Below, one piece after another: positions 39,653-50,674 of a DNA stretch of 64,000 bases. The notes beneath the pieces were generated by a model that searched no databases, was not told the origin of the DNA, and worked only from the letters and a program-made list of their open reading frames with translations. A program made the position numbers and the translations under genes. The stretch's first letter is position 1. Each line of letters starts with the position of its first letter. This DNA is from Inia geoffrensis (taxonomy: Eukaryota > Chordata > Mammalia > Artiodactyla > Iniidae), in NCBI GenBank assembly GCA_036417435.1, contig CM070900.1, positions 116,576,315-116,640,314 on the forward strand, read 5' to 3'.

Positions 39653-39842
39653 GGGCTTCCCTGGTGGCGCAGTGGGTCTGCCTGCCGATGCAGGGGACGC
39701 GGGTTCGTGCCCCGGTCCGGGAGGATCCCACATGCCACGGAGTGGCTGGGCCTGTGAGCCATGGCCGCTGAGCCTGTGCTCCGCAACGGGAGAGGCCACA
39801 ACAGTGAGAGGCCCGCGTACCGCAAAAAAAAATAAAATAATA
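39653..39842 (+). repeat. CHR SINE, sense, two internal deletions
   Basis: CHR copy with target-site duplication aaaattcatcgta (39638-39650) and aaaattcgtcgta (39843-39855). Relative to the other copies it lacks about 7 bp after the A-box (gcagtgggtctgcc) and about 15 bp in the body (gagcctgtgctccgc). The B-box is intact. Confidence 0.95.
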
Positions 39843-41689
39843 AAAATTCGTCGTATTAACTTGAAATAAATTGAGAAAATAACTTTGTGTATATTCATGA
39901 TAATGAAATCCAGTGAGGAAAAGTGGGTAATTTTATTACCCTTAAGAGGATGTCTTAGCTATGTGTCTTTAGGACAAATTCAGCTTGCATTCTCAGCTAG
40001 GGTAGTATAACATTCTATATAATACATGGTAAGCTTAGAGAGAAATGAAGTGACTTTCAGGACCAAAGAAATATTCCCTAACTCATAAGACATCACGTAG
40101 TTGAATAACAGTAATATTAATAATTATTATATCTTTTGAAGTTCAGAATACTTCTTAAGAGAAAAAAATTAAGAGATCTACTTGTTCCTTTTAACCAAAA
40201 TATAATTACATGCCTCATGTGTCTTTCAAACGTATCATAAAGTAGAAAGTTAAATGTATCTAGATGCACCATAATGAGCAAAGTTTTCCACTTAAACTAA
40301 TAATGAATCATTTAATTGTTTGAATTAGTAATACCAGGCTTGCAGCAACTGGGCTTATGATCATTTTTGTCCCTTGCTAAGTATCCAGCTTGTATTTATT
40401 TAACCGTATAATTTCTTGTGTGATATAGCATGCTTGCTTTTCAGCTTGGAGTTTTTACAAAACATTTTATGAAGATGCTAGTGGTAGTGAAAATGTGAGT
40501 CAGTGAAAAAGTTATTTGCTAATGTGAGTAAAAGAAAACCAGAATTCTTTATTGCAAACTGACATCACATATTTTAATGTTTTGTCATTATTCATAGGCT
40601 GTTTTTATTTAAGTGACGGCACGGTGCTTATCGTAGCAAAATACATGCTTTGCACAGATAAGTTTAGCAGCAGAGAATTAATTTCTTCCCACATCTTTCA
40701 GTGTGGCATGGCAGTCTCACTCTAAGATCAAAACACAAAACTGAAGGTTATGTTTAATTTCTAAATCAAAGTGTTGTGGGAAGATGATTGAAATCTGAAG
40801 ATGATTCAGATTCACTTGATATGTGGTTTTCTTCCTACAGAAATCTTATGGTAGACTGCCATTTATTTCCATGTTAGAAAGAAACTAATAGTGATGAGAC
40901 TAAAATAAATAATTTCACTGTATACTGAAAGTTTATGTTAGTTACTTTGGTTCTGAGTCTGAATTTTTTTAAGAACTCTGAAAGTTTCAATAACATAGGA
41001 ATCTCTTGCCCCCTTGCCTCACCACCACCCAGTATATCTTTTTTTTTTTTTTTTTAATTATGGGGGCAAAGAAGTAATCCGTGTATTTTCCCCACAAACA
41101 TTGATTTTTTTTTTTTAACAGTTTTCATGCTTCTGTTTTTTACCAAAAAACAAAGTGTCCATCTGGCTCTTTGCTGTATAGAATTCTTCATTTGCCTCGA
41201 GGGAGTAAATTAAGATTATATGGCTGCATTAGCTGTGTCAGATGATTTTGGTGAGGTATGGTAAATGGTAATTGCAGTGTATCTCCTACTTCACCAAGAT
41301 GAACTTGTTTGTTTTCTTATTTTTATTTCTTAAAGCAGTCATATAAAATACTAACCTAGAGCCGAAATGGATTTTTCTCTCAGGTGTTTTAAAAATAGGA
41401 GTTAGAAATGTTGTCCCCATGTCTGGATTTTTCTCCTTGTCCCTTATCTGAACCTCTCAAAGGCCTCTCTGTGTGGGGTGAGCAGCCCAGCACACTCAGA
41501 CAGTTCTGCTCAGAGAAGGAAGTGAGGAGTTTTGGTTCCCATTTTACACTTCTGGAACAGTTTAGGGAAGGAAGCACCTTTACACCTTTTATTGTTCGTG
41601 GTTGCTGACATCATATCCTTCCCTGACCAGTCTGTGCGTGTTTCCTGCCATTCTGTCAAGATTCTTCTGTGTTACTGGGAGGGATCTGT

Positions 41690-41734
41690 GGGAGGGAGGG
41701 AGGGAGGGGAGGAGAGGGGGAAGGGAGGGAGGTG
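41690..41734 (+). repeat. (GGGA)n tract, G-quadruplex-prone
   Basis: At least five G-runs of three or more separated by single A bases (gggagggagggagggagggg), then a further GA-rich stretch. The runs lie on the coding strand, 3.4 kb before the start codon. Confidence 0.85.
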
Positions 41735-43241
41735 TGTGTCACTCAGGGAACTTGTTTGTAAATGAGAGAGCCAGGGTGGGAGAAGGATCTTTAGCGTCTG
41801 TCCACAAGACATTATTCTCTCCTTGGGTCTCGAACCACTTTGCCTTCGTCTGTCTGCTTATGCCAAACTCAAAGTGAACAGAAGCCTCCCATAATGAAGT
41901 TCCCCTTTTTAGTAAGCAGCATGATTTTATTTTTCTTCTATTTAGGTTGGCAAAAAGAAAAAACCCAGAAGACTGTAGCTCTATAGAGTGTAACTATGGT
42001 AGAGTATTTGTTTTTCTTTTCTTTTTTTTAAATTACTGATTGTTTCTCTGTAACTCTGTCATTTTCCAAGAATTCTTCTTTCATGTGGAAAGAAGTAGCG
42101 GTAAGGCTGCTGGAATTATTTTAAGCTTATGGTTGATTGTACATAAATGAAAGTTCTCAGGGTAACTCAAATTCTACTATGTGCAGTTTAGCTATTATAT
42201 TCTTTTCTTCATATACATACAAAACAATTTTTCAGATTACTGAAGTTATATAATCTCTTTTCAGCCTCTCTAGGCCTCCTACAAATTAATACTTGAAACC
42301 AACCTTACAATGTAATTTTTGCATAAAAATCAGGTTAGAAAAATAGTTATGCTAAGAAAACAGCTACTGAGCTGTTGTTGACCTTCCTAACTCTGAATTT
42401 TTACTGACAGCCTTGAAACCTGGTGACCCATAATCTAACGTTCGAAGCAGAATGTTCCAAGGCACGTTTTACTTCATGCAAACAGTCTCATCCTCACCGT
42501 ATCTTACTCTGCATATGTACTTAATCATATCAAATTTTGCATTTCAGAAATGTTCAAAAGGCAGCACACTTCAAGAAATATTCATTTTTATGGGAAATAA
42601 GAAAATGTTTTAATTTTATTGAAATATAAACTTACATCTCTCTACATTACCTTGCATATTTCAAAGTGTCATCTTTAATCGATTATTTTATATATATACA
42701 TATTGACAGGTATCAGTTCTTTCTGGCAAAATACTTCCTGTAATGTTTTAAGAATTAAAAAAGAAAATCCTTGCTCTGCTCTTTAAGACGTGTCCCTCGT
42801 TTAAAAGTTGTGAAATATGGGGTGGTGAGATGGAGGAACTCTTCTAGGTTTGATTCATCAGGAACTCTGTCTTTCCAAGGAGACTTTTCTCCAGGGATGT
42901 TTCTCTACTTGTTTGGTTATTTGTATTTTGAAATCAGGATCCGCAGAAGTTTTCTTCTTCCCCGCCTCTTCCACACTCTAATCTGTTCACCCTGACCTTC
43001 CACCTTAAAGTGAGTAAGCGCTTAGGCAGGCATAGTCCTGTAAGCCGATAGTGCCGCGGCCTCAGCTCAGTGAAAGAAAGGAAATTGTCCCATATGCATG
43101 TGCTGTGGATTCATGGGTTGGCTTTTCTGTGATCGAGGAAGTCTGTTTGTCTCTTTGGGTTCTTGCACATGCATGGGAAATACCATTCTATCTTGCTGCT
43201 TGCTTCTAAGGTAAGACTATAGGAAACACTGGAAAGTTGGC

Positions 43242-43277
43242 CAGTTGAGTGATATTTAAGACCGTCACTAAAAATAG
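43242..43277. promoter_or_regulatory. E-box and MEF2 site pair
   Basis: CAGTTG (43242-43247) and the canonical MEF2 sequence CTAAAAATAG (43268-43277) lie within 36 bp, 1.7 kb upstream of the start-codon exon. Autoregulation of Mef2c through MEF2 sites is known in mouse muscle; whether this site is used is unknown. Confidence 0.25.
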
Positions 43278-44954
43278 GTAGATGGACCGTGTTTGGCAAC
43301 AGTGAATATGCAGTTGTGCTTTCTGGATTTTTCATATTTTAATGGGATTTTTTTAATATATCTTATAGCTAATTTTTTCCTGTCTGTTTGTCAAATGTGT
43401 GTTATTTATATAACTCTGAAACTCTGAACTACTTCCAACATTTAAAATTACCGCTGGAGTAATAGTTTTGATGAGCACCGTGTGGTCATGATACTACTCA
43501 ACATACCTATATTCTCAGAGGCAGAAGTGAGCTACAGTTTAATAGAAGGCATTGGGCAAAAGAGAATGGATGGTCTTCGTATTTAAGCAGCACTTAATCC
43601 ACCAGAACTAATTATATCATAATAGCTTCTGCAATTAGATGATCACAGAAAACTTAAATTTAAAAAATGTACTCAAGGTGATAAAGAATTCTGAAATTAA
43701 AGAAATCAAAAGACAGCCGATGTGATCAGACCAAATGTGTAACAGTTGCAATTCCTGTTCCAATAACTTTGAATTGGAGCCAAATAATCTATTAAATAGC
43801 CAGGACAATGGCTTAGTATTACATAATACATGTGGGAATTTATCAGGTCGGTTGTCAGACACCAGCTAAAGTAAACAGGGAAATTCTGAGCAATGTGTGA
43901 AGTAGTTGCATTCTTTGACATAAGACGGGATAGAATAACTGAAGCTATTGCTTGCAAATGAAGAAGCCACTGTGGAATGCCTTTTTGTTAACTTCCACAT
44001 TTCGCAGCAATTCACTTTCATTCAAATATTTTCAGATATAATTTAAAACAAAGAAAGATACATACTTTTAATACACTGGATTCTCTGGGTATATCTTACC
44101 TTGTTGATGATCACTTCTTTCATTTTAATTCATGGCCTAAAGATATCCAGTATATGGCAAGCTGCTATAGTTTTATATCTTGCTCCCCAAAGAGATATGA
44201 TGTGTCTTTTTAAAATATTGCAATTTAAGGAACTGATGGTTTATAAGAAATATAGTCATAAATGGAATAATACTCTAATTTTCATACCATTTCTTTCTTT
44301 TCTATGAATGATTATCTTTTTTGATTCTTGTATTCAAGATATAGCTTAAGGGCTTTCAAAAGGAAAAGATTTCACTGCTGATAGCTGCTTGTTATGTAAG
44401 ATTAAATATCCCACATTATTTTTACAGTGTTCTCATAGCAGTGACTTTTTAAAATTAAGATTAAAGGATTTAGATTTACATTTGTTGACATTTACATATA
44501 TCAAATAGCACTTTCATAATAGTCCATCCTATTTGCATAACGAGGGACATTATCACCTCTGCTGTCAAAACACGAGATTGTTTTCCCTTCAGAGATGAAT
44601 TAGCTGCCCTACTTAGCATACACAGGTACATAAAGGTTCATTAATTCTCTGATTTAGGTAATTTTTCATAACAGAAGGGTGAAAATAGTCACCTAGTTTC
44701 ATTAAAAAAATTAGTAAGAAACTCTTTGCAAAAGATACATTTCAGGTGTTGGGCTTTAAAGCATAGTTTTCATCATTTAAATGACTTGTTAAATTACTTA
44801 CAAGATTATTTTAATCATAAGAACAAACCATTCCTACTTGATATGCTCCTACATGTGATATACCATGTACTGTTAACAGATGCTTATTTTCATTCATTTA
44901 ATTTGATTAGTTCCATAGAGTTTTATTTTTAGAAAATTAGAATATTAAAGTGGT

Positions 44955-44981
44955 GCTTAATTTTTATTTTTTGTTCAGCAG
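44955..44981 (+). promoter_or_regulatory. MEF2C: Tandem NAGNAG splice acceptor
   Basis: A T-rich tract runs into ttgttcagcag. Two AG dinucleotides three bases apart (44977-44978 and 44980-44981) can each serve as acceptor, adding or removing CAG at the start of the 5'UTR exon. A plausible branch-point adenine lies at 44959 or 44960 in gcttaat, about 20 bases upstream. Use of either AG does not change the protein. Confidence 0.8.
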
Positions 44982-44987
44982 GAACGA

Positions 44988-45008
44988 ATGCAGGAATTTG
45001 GGAACTGA
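44988..45008 (+). promoter_or_regulatory. Short upstream ORF in MEF2C 5'UTR
   Basis: An ATG six bases into the exon opens a six-codon frame (MQEFGN) closed by TGA. Its context is weak (C at -3, C at +4), so leaky scanning is likely. It is out of frame with the main ORF and ends 112 bases before the MEF2C start, which leaves room for reinitiation. Its effect on translation is inferred, not shown. Confidence 0.7.
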
Positions 45009-45120
45009 GCAGTGCAAGTGCTGAAGAAGGAGATTTGTTTGGAGGAAACAGGAAAGAGAAAGAAAAGGAAGGAAAAAATACATAATTTCAGGGACGAGAG
45101 AGAGAAGAAAAACGGGGACT

Positions 45121-45174
45121 ATGGGGAGAAAAAAGATTCAGATTACGAGGATTATGGATGAACGTAACAGACAG
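45121..45174 (+). CDS. MEF2C: MEF2C coding exon 1 (codons 1-18)
   Basis: This segment encodes the first 18 residues of myocyte enhancer factor 2C, MGRKKIQITRIMDERNRQ, the N-terminal arm and start of helix 1 of the MADS domain, which contact DNA. The basic residues R3, K4, K5, R10, R15 and R17 are all present. The segment ends in phase 0 at a consensus donor (CAG/gtgagt). These residues are shared by MEF2A, C and D, so the exon alone does not fix the paralogue. That comes from the next exon and the UTR. The ATG is chosen because it starts the known MEF2 reading frame and has a strong Kozak context. Confidence 0.96.
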
Positions 45175-45180
45175 GTGAGT
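45172..45180 (+). promoter_or_regulatory. MEF2C: Splice donor after MEF2C codon 18
   Basis: CAG/gtgagt matches the mammalian 5' splice-site consensus at essentially every scored position. It opens an 18,476-bp phase-0 intron. Confidence 0.95.
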
Positions 45181-47320
45181 GGGGTGAACTTCTGTGTGTG
45201 TTGTTATTTACATGGGCCATTTATTACACTCCCCCCCAGATATGTTAAGTGTACTGAAAACATTTTGAGCTTATAAGCATCCATTAAGAGAAGTTTTAGT
45301 GAATTAAATGTGGTCAGTTTAAGTGCAGATAGTAAAGGGGAAAAAAATCACTCTATCTGTAAGAAATATACTTTACACATTGATGACTATTCACTTTTTA
45401 CTTCAACATGAATTTTAAATGGGAACTGCGTTTGCGTAACATGAATAGCTTAATAATTAAGAGTTAATAAGCATAATATTGCTCCACTGCATGCATCATC
45501 AAGCAAAGATATTCTTATATTCATGGGAACGAGGCCTTTTGTGGTCATCCATTTAGAGGTTTATAATATAGACTAAATATCCTGTATCAAAATGGCTTCT
45601 AGTCTATTCACAGTAAAAGAGACTTTGAAATACATCCAAAACGTTTAACATTGTGCTGACAACGAAATATTAGCCTCTTCAAACACAGAAGCGAGAACTA
45701 TCAGTTAACTCATACCATTTTCTTTAAAGCCTGAATTTTACAAACCTAGAGGCACATGGTATCATTTTTTTCTAGAGCTCCAGTGATATCTGTATGATAC
45801 AGTTAATCTATTCTAAAGACTTTATATATGCAAATGCTCTCTTCAGTGAAGACTTGTATATTATGAATATCTGTGATTTGACTCTATTTTCCTTCACCCT
45901 TGGGGAGAGTGGATTTAGTTAGGGGAAGTATGAATAGCCGGGTGGTCTGTATGCATCCTAATGTTAAATAATGGTTAAATAGCAAATGTTAATGGTTAAA
46001 TAACAAATGTTTAACCTGATGTTAAATAGCAAATAATGGTTCCTGAGAGATATTACAGTACTGCCAGACCCCAACCATTGCAAATGGATAATGGAACCTA
46101 CAGAACAGACATTCCTTAACCACGGGGGAGGAGAGCGTTTTGGCTGTTGCCCATTTACACTGGGGAAAGCTAAGAGGACAGCCTCAGAGACGCCCCACCG
46201 GACTGTAATTTCCCCCAACACCCTTTCTGCCCTACTGTGCCTTTCTAGCTTCTAGAACCTTCTAGTGAGACTAGAACTGATTCGTGCTTTAAAACTGTTT
46301 ATTGCTACATGTGTAAATTATAATGAATAGAAGTTGTTATTTATGCCATCAAAGCCAGTATGCCATTAAGAGGTAAAGAAACTTTTTAGATTTTCAGATT
46401 TATACTCCTTTAAATTATTACACTTAAGGTACATATGACTTGAACTATTTTTGGCTGAAAATTGAGCTAAAGGATGAACAATGCTAAGATTTACGATGGA
46501 TTCCTTCAGCGTTTTCCTGCACATTGTGTATTGCTATGGGTCAAGCCAAAAAGCAATAATTCTGTGAATATAAAACCACAGTATTTTTTAATTGATTTAT
46601 AGGTTGAAATTGAAATTAAAACTGAAATATCGAACATCATATACCACTGACTATTTAGATCTTACTGTTTGGACTAGCACCTGTTTGGGGTGCAGTCAAA
46701 ACTTTATATGAATTAGCATCTACACTTCATTAATAATGCCAGTTAATTTGGGGGTTCATGAAATTTATTGTATCTTCCTTTTGCATACAAGGACAAAAGA
46801 AAGTTTTTGCGGTTGAATTCATGAGCTTTCATTATGCTTTATGAAGGAATATAAAACTCACACAGGCATGCGAGAATGTTAACACTATACTTTTGAGCTA
46901 ACAATTGAACATTTTTTCGTAATTTAAATATAGTTGCGTCTACAATTGCTGTTACTCTCACCCATGTTAGAAGTCATGATAACTTTAAGAGAAGAAAACT
47001 TATTTAAATTCAGCTTAGTCAATCTTACTTATTTTAATCCTGAAAATGAATTCCTTGGTTTTATTCTATAGAATTTAGGATCTGTGTAGTCTTTTCTTCG
47101 TCTTTAGGTTCAGCTGGCCCTTTAATTCAACACTCTTAAATGGAATTGGTAAAATTGAAAACTTCTATGTTTTAATATATATTTCAGTGATTATTTTACA
47201 TGGCTATTGACAATCTTAAACAGCCATCTTACTTATAAATATTTGTCATGCGTGCCTCTCATCTACTGTAAGAGTGATCATAAGAGCCATTTGGGAGAGA
47301 GCCTAAAAGATGTAGGCCAT
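45181..47320. other. Repeat-poor block downstream of coding exon 1
   Basis: Unique AT-rich intron with one short degenerate tandem array at 45960. 46080-46260 is GC-richer and contains the HSE-like TTCTAGAACCTTC at 46250-46262. No exon is supported. Confidence 0.45.
45960..46040. repeat. Degenerate tandem array, about 20-bp unit
   Basis: Four diverged units related to atgttaaatagcaaataatgg follow one another with small insertions. Confidence 0.6.
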
Positions 47321-47536
47321 GGGCTTCCCTGGTGGCGCAGTGGTTGAGAGTCCGCCTGCCAATGCAGGGGACACGGGTTCGTGCCCCGGTCCGGGAAGAT
47401 CCCACGTGCTGCGGAGCGGCTGGGCCCGTGAGCCATGGCTGCTGAGCCTCCACGTCCGGAGCCTGTGCTCCGCAAAGGGAGAGGCGACAACAGTGAGAGG
47501 CCCGCGTACCACCAAAAAAAAAAAAAAAAAAAAAAA
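47321..47536 (+). repeat. CHR SINE, sense
   Basis: Full-length CHR element with an A-tail of over 20 bases. Target-site duplication: aaaagatgtaggccat at 47305-47320 and aaaagatgtaggtcac at 47537-47552. Confidence 0.97.
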
Positions 47537-47552
47537 AAAAGATGTAGGTCAC

Positions 47553-48254
47553 TTGTGATAATCAGCGCCAGCAAATCTGCAACAGCATGTCATACAAAGT
47601 GAGGAGACACCCCTAACCTAGGCTCCTTTTAAAGTATGTGTTCACATGTTGAAAAGAGAAACATTAACTGCTTTGCCCTTTTTGAAGCTTCCCCGCTGTA
47701 GACTCCCTAACAGAACCTCACACGATAGCTCACTGTCATCTTTTCTCAAAAGCAGTAAAAGCCTGCCCTGCCATTGCAAGTGTTTATTTGGCCATACAGA
47801 GCACAGGGGGTGTTTTTACAGAATAAGAAATACTGACTTAAACTGTGAAATGAAATATTACAGAGCTGATGCGATAAGTTGTATATCATTGAGAAATAAA
47901 ACTGGGGTAAAACAGAGTGGCTGACTGTTTAAATTGAATTTTGCCCTTTATTTTTCATTATGGCAGTAGCAACAGCTAAAAATCAGAAACTCCAATTGTA
48001 TACCTAAAATAGTTTAGGGGAGGAAAAAAAAGTCACAGCTAGTTTTTTGTTTGTTTTTTTTTTAATTTTCCAGAGTCTCCAAGTTTATGAAAACTACTTA
48101 TTTCTCAATCTCTAAGCTAAACGAGGTGGATTTCTTAAGCTAGTATGTAAAAATAAATAAAATCATGAATTGTCTTACGGAAGTTTTCAGATAACTTAAA
48201 AGAAGATGCGTGTTCCAAGAACTACATATGTATTACTCCGTTTAATCTTTAGTA
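47553..48254. other. Unique intron, no clear feature
   Basis: Ordinary sequence with T-runs near 48047-48065; nothing recognised. Confidence 0.5.
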
Positions 48255-49036
48255 ATTCCATTTACAGCTGAATAGCTCATTTATTTATTAAATCAACAAA
48301 TATCACTTGTTTGCAGTGTGCCCAACATGAAGTATTCAGCAGTAAGCAAGAAGAATCTCATTCAGCTTATTGTCTGCCACAGAAGTTAGCCAACTGTTTC
48401 TGTAAAGGGCCAGATAGCAAATACTTTTGGCCTTGTGAGCCATGCAGTCTCTGTCTCACCTACGCGTCTCTGCCCTCTTAGTGAAAGCAGCAAAGGACAT
48501 TGTGTATACAAATGAATGTGTCCGTGTTTGAATAAAACTTTACTGGCAAAAAACAGGGGGCAGGCAGGATTGGCCTGTGGGCCATAGTTGGTGGACCCCT
48601 GGCCTGGTGGGATGAACCAGACATGAAATATGCAAATATATAACAAAAATTCTGTTCACATGTGCTATGAATGCAGCTATCCAAATGCTATGAAGGAGTA
48701 ACAGGAGGTGCCTTATTTAGATTGCGGGTGGGAGAAAGGCCTCCCTGAGGAAATGCTGAAAGGTGGAAGCTAAAAGATGATTCAGAGTTAGGCAGGTGAC
48801 AACATTCCAGAGGGAACAGTGTTTGTGAAGCTTCTGAGAAAGTAAAGAGCTTGCTAAGGAGTCTAAGGAAAGGCTATGGAGCTTGAGCCTGGTGTGTATA
48901 ACTTTAGAGAGATGAGAGAAAAGGTTTAAATGCTAGGGAGGGCCCAGATCACACAGAGCTTTGAATTCAGATAGTTAATACTAGGAGGTGGCCAAGATAC
49001 GAGCCCAAATCTTTCAGATTCAAAAACAGAACAAGT
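48255..49036 (-). repeat. L2 LINE, antisense, interrupted
   Basis: Starts with aaatcaacaaatatcactt and gtattcagcagtaagcaaga. After a DNA-transposon insertion it resumes with gaaaggcctccctgagga, acattccagagggaacag, agagcttgctaaggag and ggagggcccagatcacac, the order of the reversed L2 3' region. A CHR SINE abuts its far end. Confidence 0.8.
48380..48601. mobile_element. MER1-like hAT non-autonomous element
   Basis: Begins agaagttagccaactgtttc, continues tgtaaagggccagatagcaa, then aataaaactttactggc and ends tagttggtggacccctg, with related inverted ends. I recognise this widespread mammalian hAT-Charlie family but am less sure of the exact MER name. Confidence 0.8.
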
Positions 49037-49250
49037 GGGCTTCCCTGGTGGCGCAGTGGTTGAAAGTCCGCCTGCCGATGCAGGGGACATGGGTTCGTGC
49101 CCCGGTCCGGGAGGATCCCGCGTGCCGCGGAGCAGCTGGGCCCGTGGGCCATGGCCACTGAGCCTGCGCGTCCGGAGCCTGTGCTCTGCAACAGGAGAGG
49201 CCACAACAGTGAGAGGCCCACGTACCACCAAAAAAAAAAAAAAAAAAAAA
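49037..49250 (+). repeat. CHR SINE, sense
   Basis: Full-length CHR element with about 21 A in its tail. Flanking similarity (acaag before and after) is too short to fix the target-site duplication. Confidence 0.96.
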
Positions 49251-49339
49251 CAAGCTTTTCTCAATTGTGTCACTCTTCGTTCTGTATAATATAATGGCTA
49301 AGATCGTGGTTGTGTGCCATTGCTTTCCCCAGTTACATC

Positions 49340-49612
49340 ATACTGCATCCAGTGTAATACCATGGTGAAGAACGTGGTTTTTAGAGACACACAAACCTTG
49401 TTCTGGCCCTAGTTCTGCCACCTGCTAGCTGTGTGACCCTCCAGCAAGCGACTTAACCCCTCTGAGTTTTCCCTCATCAGTAGAGGGGAGATTAAAAAAT
49501 AGTACCCACTTCATTGGGTCATTGAGATGATTAAGTTGGGGGATAAATGTAAGGCACCTAACATATAATAAACGCTCCATAACTTTACCTGTTAGCTATT
49601 CCTGTTAAGACT
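49340..49612 (+). repeat. MIR SINE, sense
   Basis: ccatggtgaagaacgtggtt, tctgccacctgctagctgtg, tgaccctccagcaagcgact, taacccctctgagttttccc and cattgagatgattaagttgg, with ataataaacgctccataac at the end. One of the best-preserved MIR copies here. Confidence 0.93.
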
Positions 49613-50453
49613 CACCATTAGCTATTAGAGTTAATGTGATTTCTATCAGAACAACACCTGTGCTGTGTAGCACAGTACAGAATGGTACCTGAAACCTTCA
49701 TTTCAATAGGGTGTTACCTTAAAAGGGTATCAGGGTGATGGAAGGAAGAGTGGAACAGAGTAGAGCTGGGGCACAAAGGAGCCTTTGGAAGCTAACAAGG
49801 GGCAAGAGAATCATTTCAGAGCAAGAGCCAGATGATGGCAGAGGATGGCTTGTGGACAGGAAGGAAAATCACACAGAACATTTATAGCTTGTGACAGGGA
49901 TGGGGAGAAGTAGTTTCCCAATTTCTATGCTTGTGGGACTTATTTTCAAATGTATGTTACTGACCAAATTATTTTGAACTACTTATCACTATTTTTAATC
50001 ACTTCTAGCTTCCAGCTTATTCTCACACTACAATTTCAATCTCTCCATCTGCATTTTTTGTTCTTACTTGTGAGTTACCTTCATCAGTTAGGCAATAATC
50101 TTACCCTCCTTCATATGGTACCAGTTGTTACTGTGCTTCTGAAACAGCCACATTTTTAAATGAGTTTTGTCCTCATATGACTCTTTTTGCAAACAGAATA
50201 TACTTAGAAATCTGTTATATCAAGAAGAAAGATACATGAAAATTAGGCATGCTTAACCTAAATCTGTTTTCTTGTGTGTTTGTATTTAAAATTTTCAGCT
50301 TTCCCACTTTCAAAGGATAGGAGAAGCAAACCGAAATTTATTTGTGTGACTTATTATAAAAAGACATTTACATATTTGAATAACTACCAGAGAAAAATAT
50401 TTGCCGAATAACACAGTTACAGCCTAGTATAGTAAGTTAAAGAAAGGAGTTTA
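49613..50453. other. Unique intron, possibly old repeat debris
   Basis: 49690-49900 has the purine-rich feel of an old L2-like fragment but no diagnostic block. The remainder is AT-rich unique sequence. Confidence 0.4.
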
Positions 50454-50660
50454 GGGCTTCCCTGGTGACGCAGTGGTTGAGAGTCAGCCTGCCGATGCAG
50501 GGGACACGGGTTCGTGCCCCGGTCCAGGAAGATCCCACATGCCGCGGAGTGGCTGGGCCCGTGAGCCATGGCCGCTGAGCCTGCGCGTCAGGAGCCTGTG
50601 CTCCGCAACGGGAGAGGCCACAGCAGTGAGACCCGCATACGCAAAAAAAAAAAAAAAAAA
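50454..50660 (+). repeat. CHR SINE, sense
   Basis: CHR element with a perfect 14-bp target-site duplication aagaaaggagttta (50440-50453 and 50661-50674). The perfect duplication and clean A-tail suggest a relatively recent insertion. Confidence 0.97.
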
Positions 50661-50674
50661 AAGAAAGGAGTTTA

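Larger units (their letters stand above)
39856..44954. other. Repeat-poor block upstream of the coding exon
   Basis: I recognise no SINE or LINE in these 5.1 kb. Present are T-runs near 41041 and 41107, a G-rich tract at 41690, E-box/MEF2 words near 43242-43277 and two donor-like sites (43009/43010 and 43210/43211). The rest is unique AT-rich sequence. Confidence 0.45.
1..44981 (+). other. MEF2C: MEF2C 5'UTR intron, 3' part
   Basis: This stretch lies upstream of the exon holding the MEF2C start codon and ends at a splice acceptor, so it is intronic for transcripts that begin further upstream. MEF2C is known to have distant alternative non-coding first exons; none could be identified here with confidence. 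No long ORF, CpG island or second gene is visible. Its contents are ancient MIR and L2 copies, CHR SINEs, microsatellites and unique AT-rich sequence, itemised separately. Its assignment as intron rather than upstream intergenic DNA is an inference from the gene's known structure. Confidence 0.75.
44982..45174 (+). other. MEF2C: MEF2C exon with 5'UTR end and start codon
   Basis: This exon begins after a pyrimidine-rich acceptor and ends in CAG followed by the donor gtgagt. The first 139 bases are purine-rich 5'UTR and the last 54 encode codons 1-18. The UTR holds one short upstream ORF and no other ATG before the main start. The start has A at -3 and G at +4, a strong Kozak context. The acceptor is a cag-cag tandem (AG ending at 44978 and 44981), so the exon may begin at 44979 or 44982. 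The sequence agrees with my memory of the mammalian MEF2C 5'UTR and coding start. Confidence 0.93.

Noticed and set aside
46250..46262. Perfect three-unit heat-shock element TTCnnGAAnnTTC
   Set aside because: With nine fixed bases and both forms counted, about one such match is expected in 64 kb, and nothing nearby supports heat-shock control.
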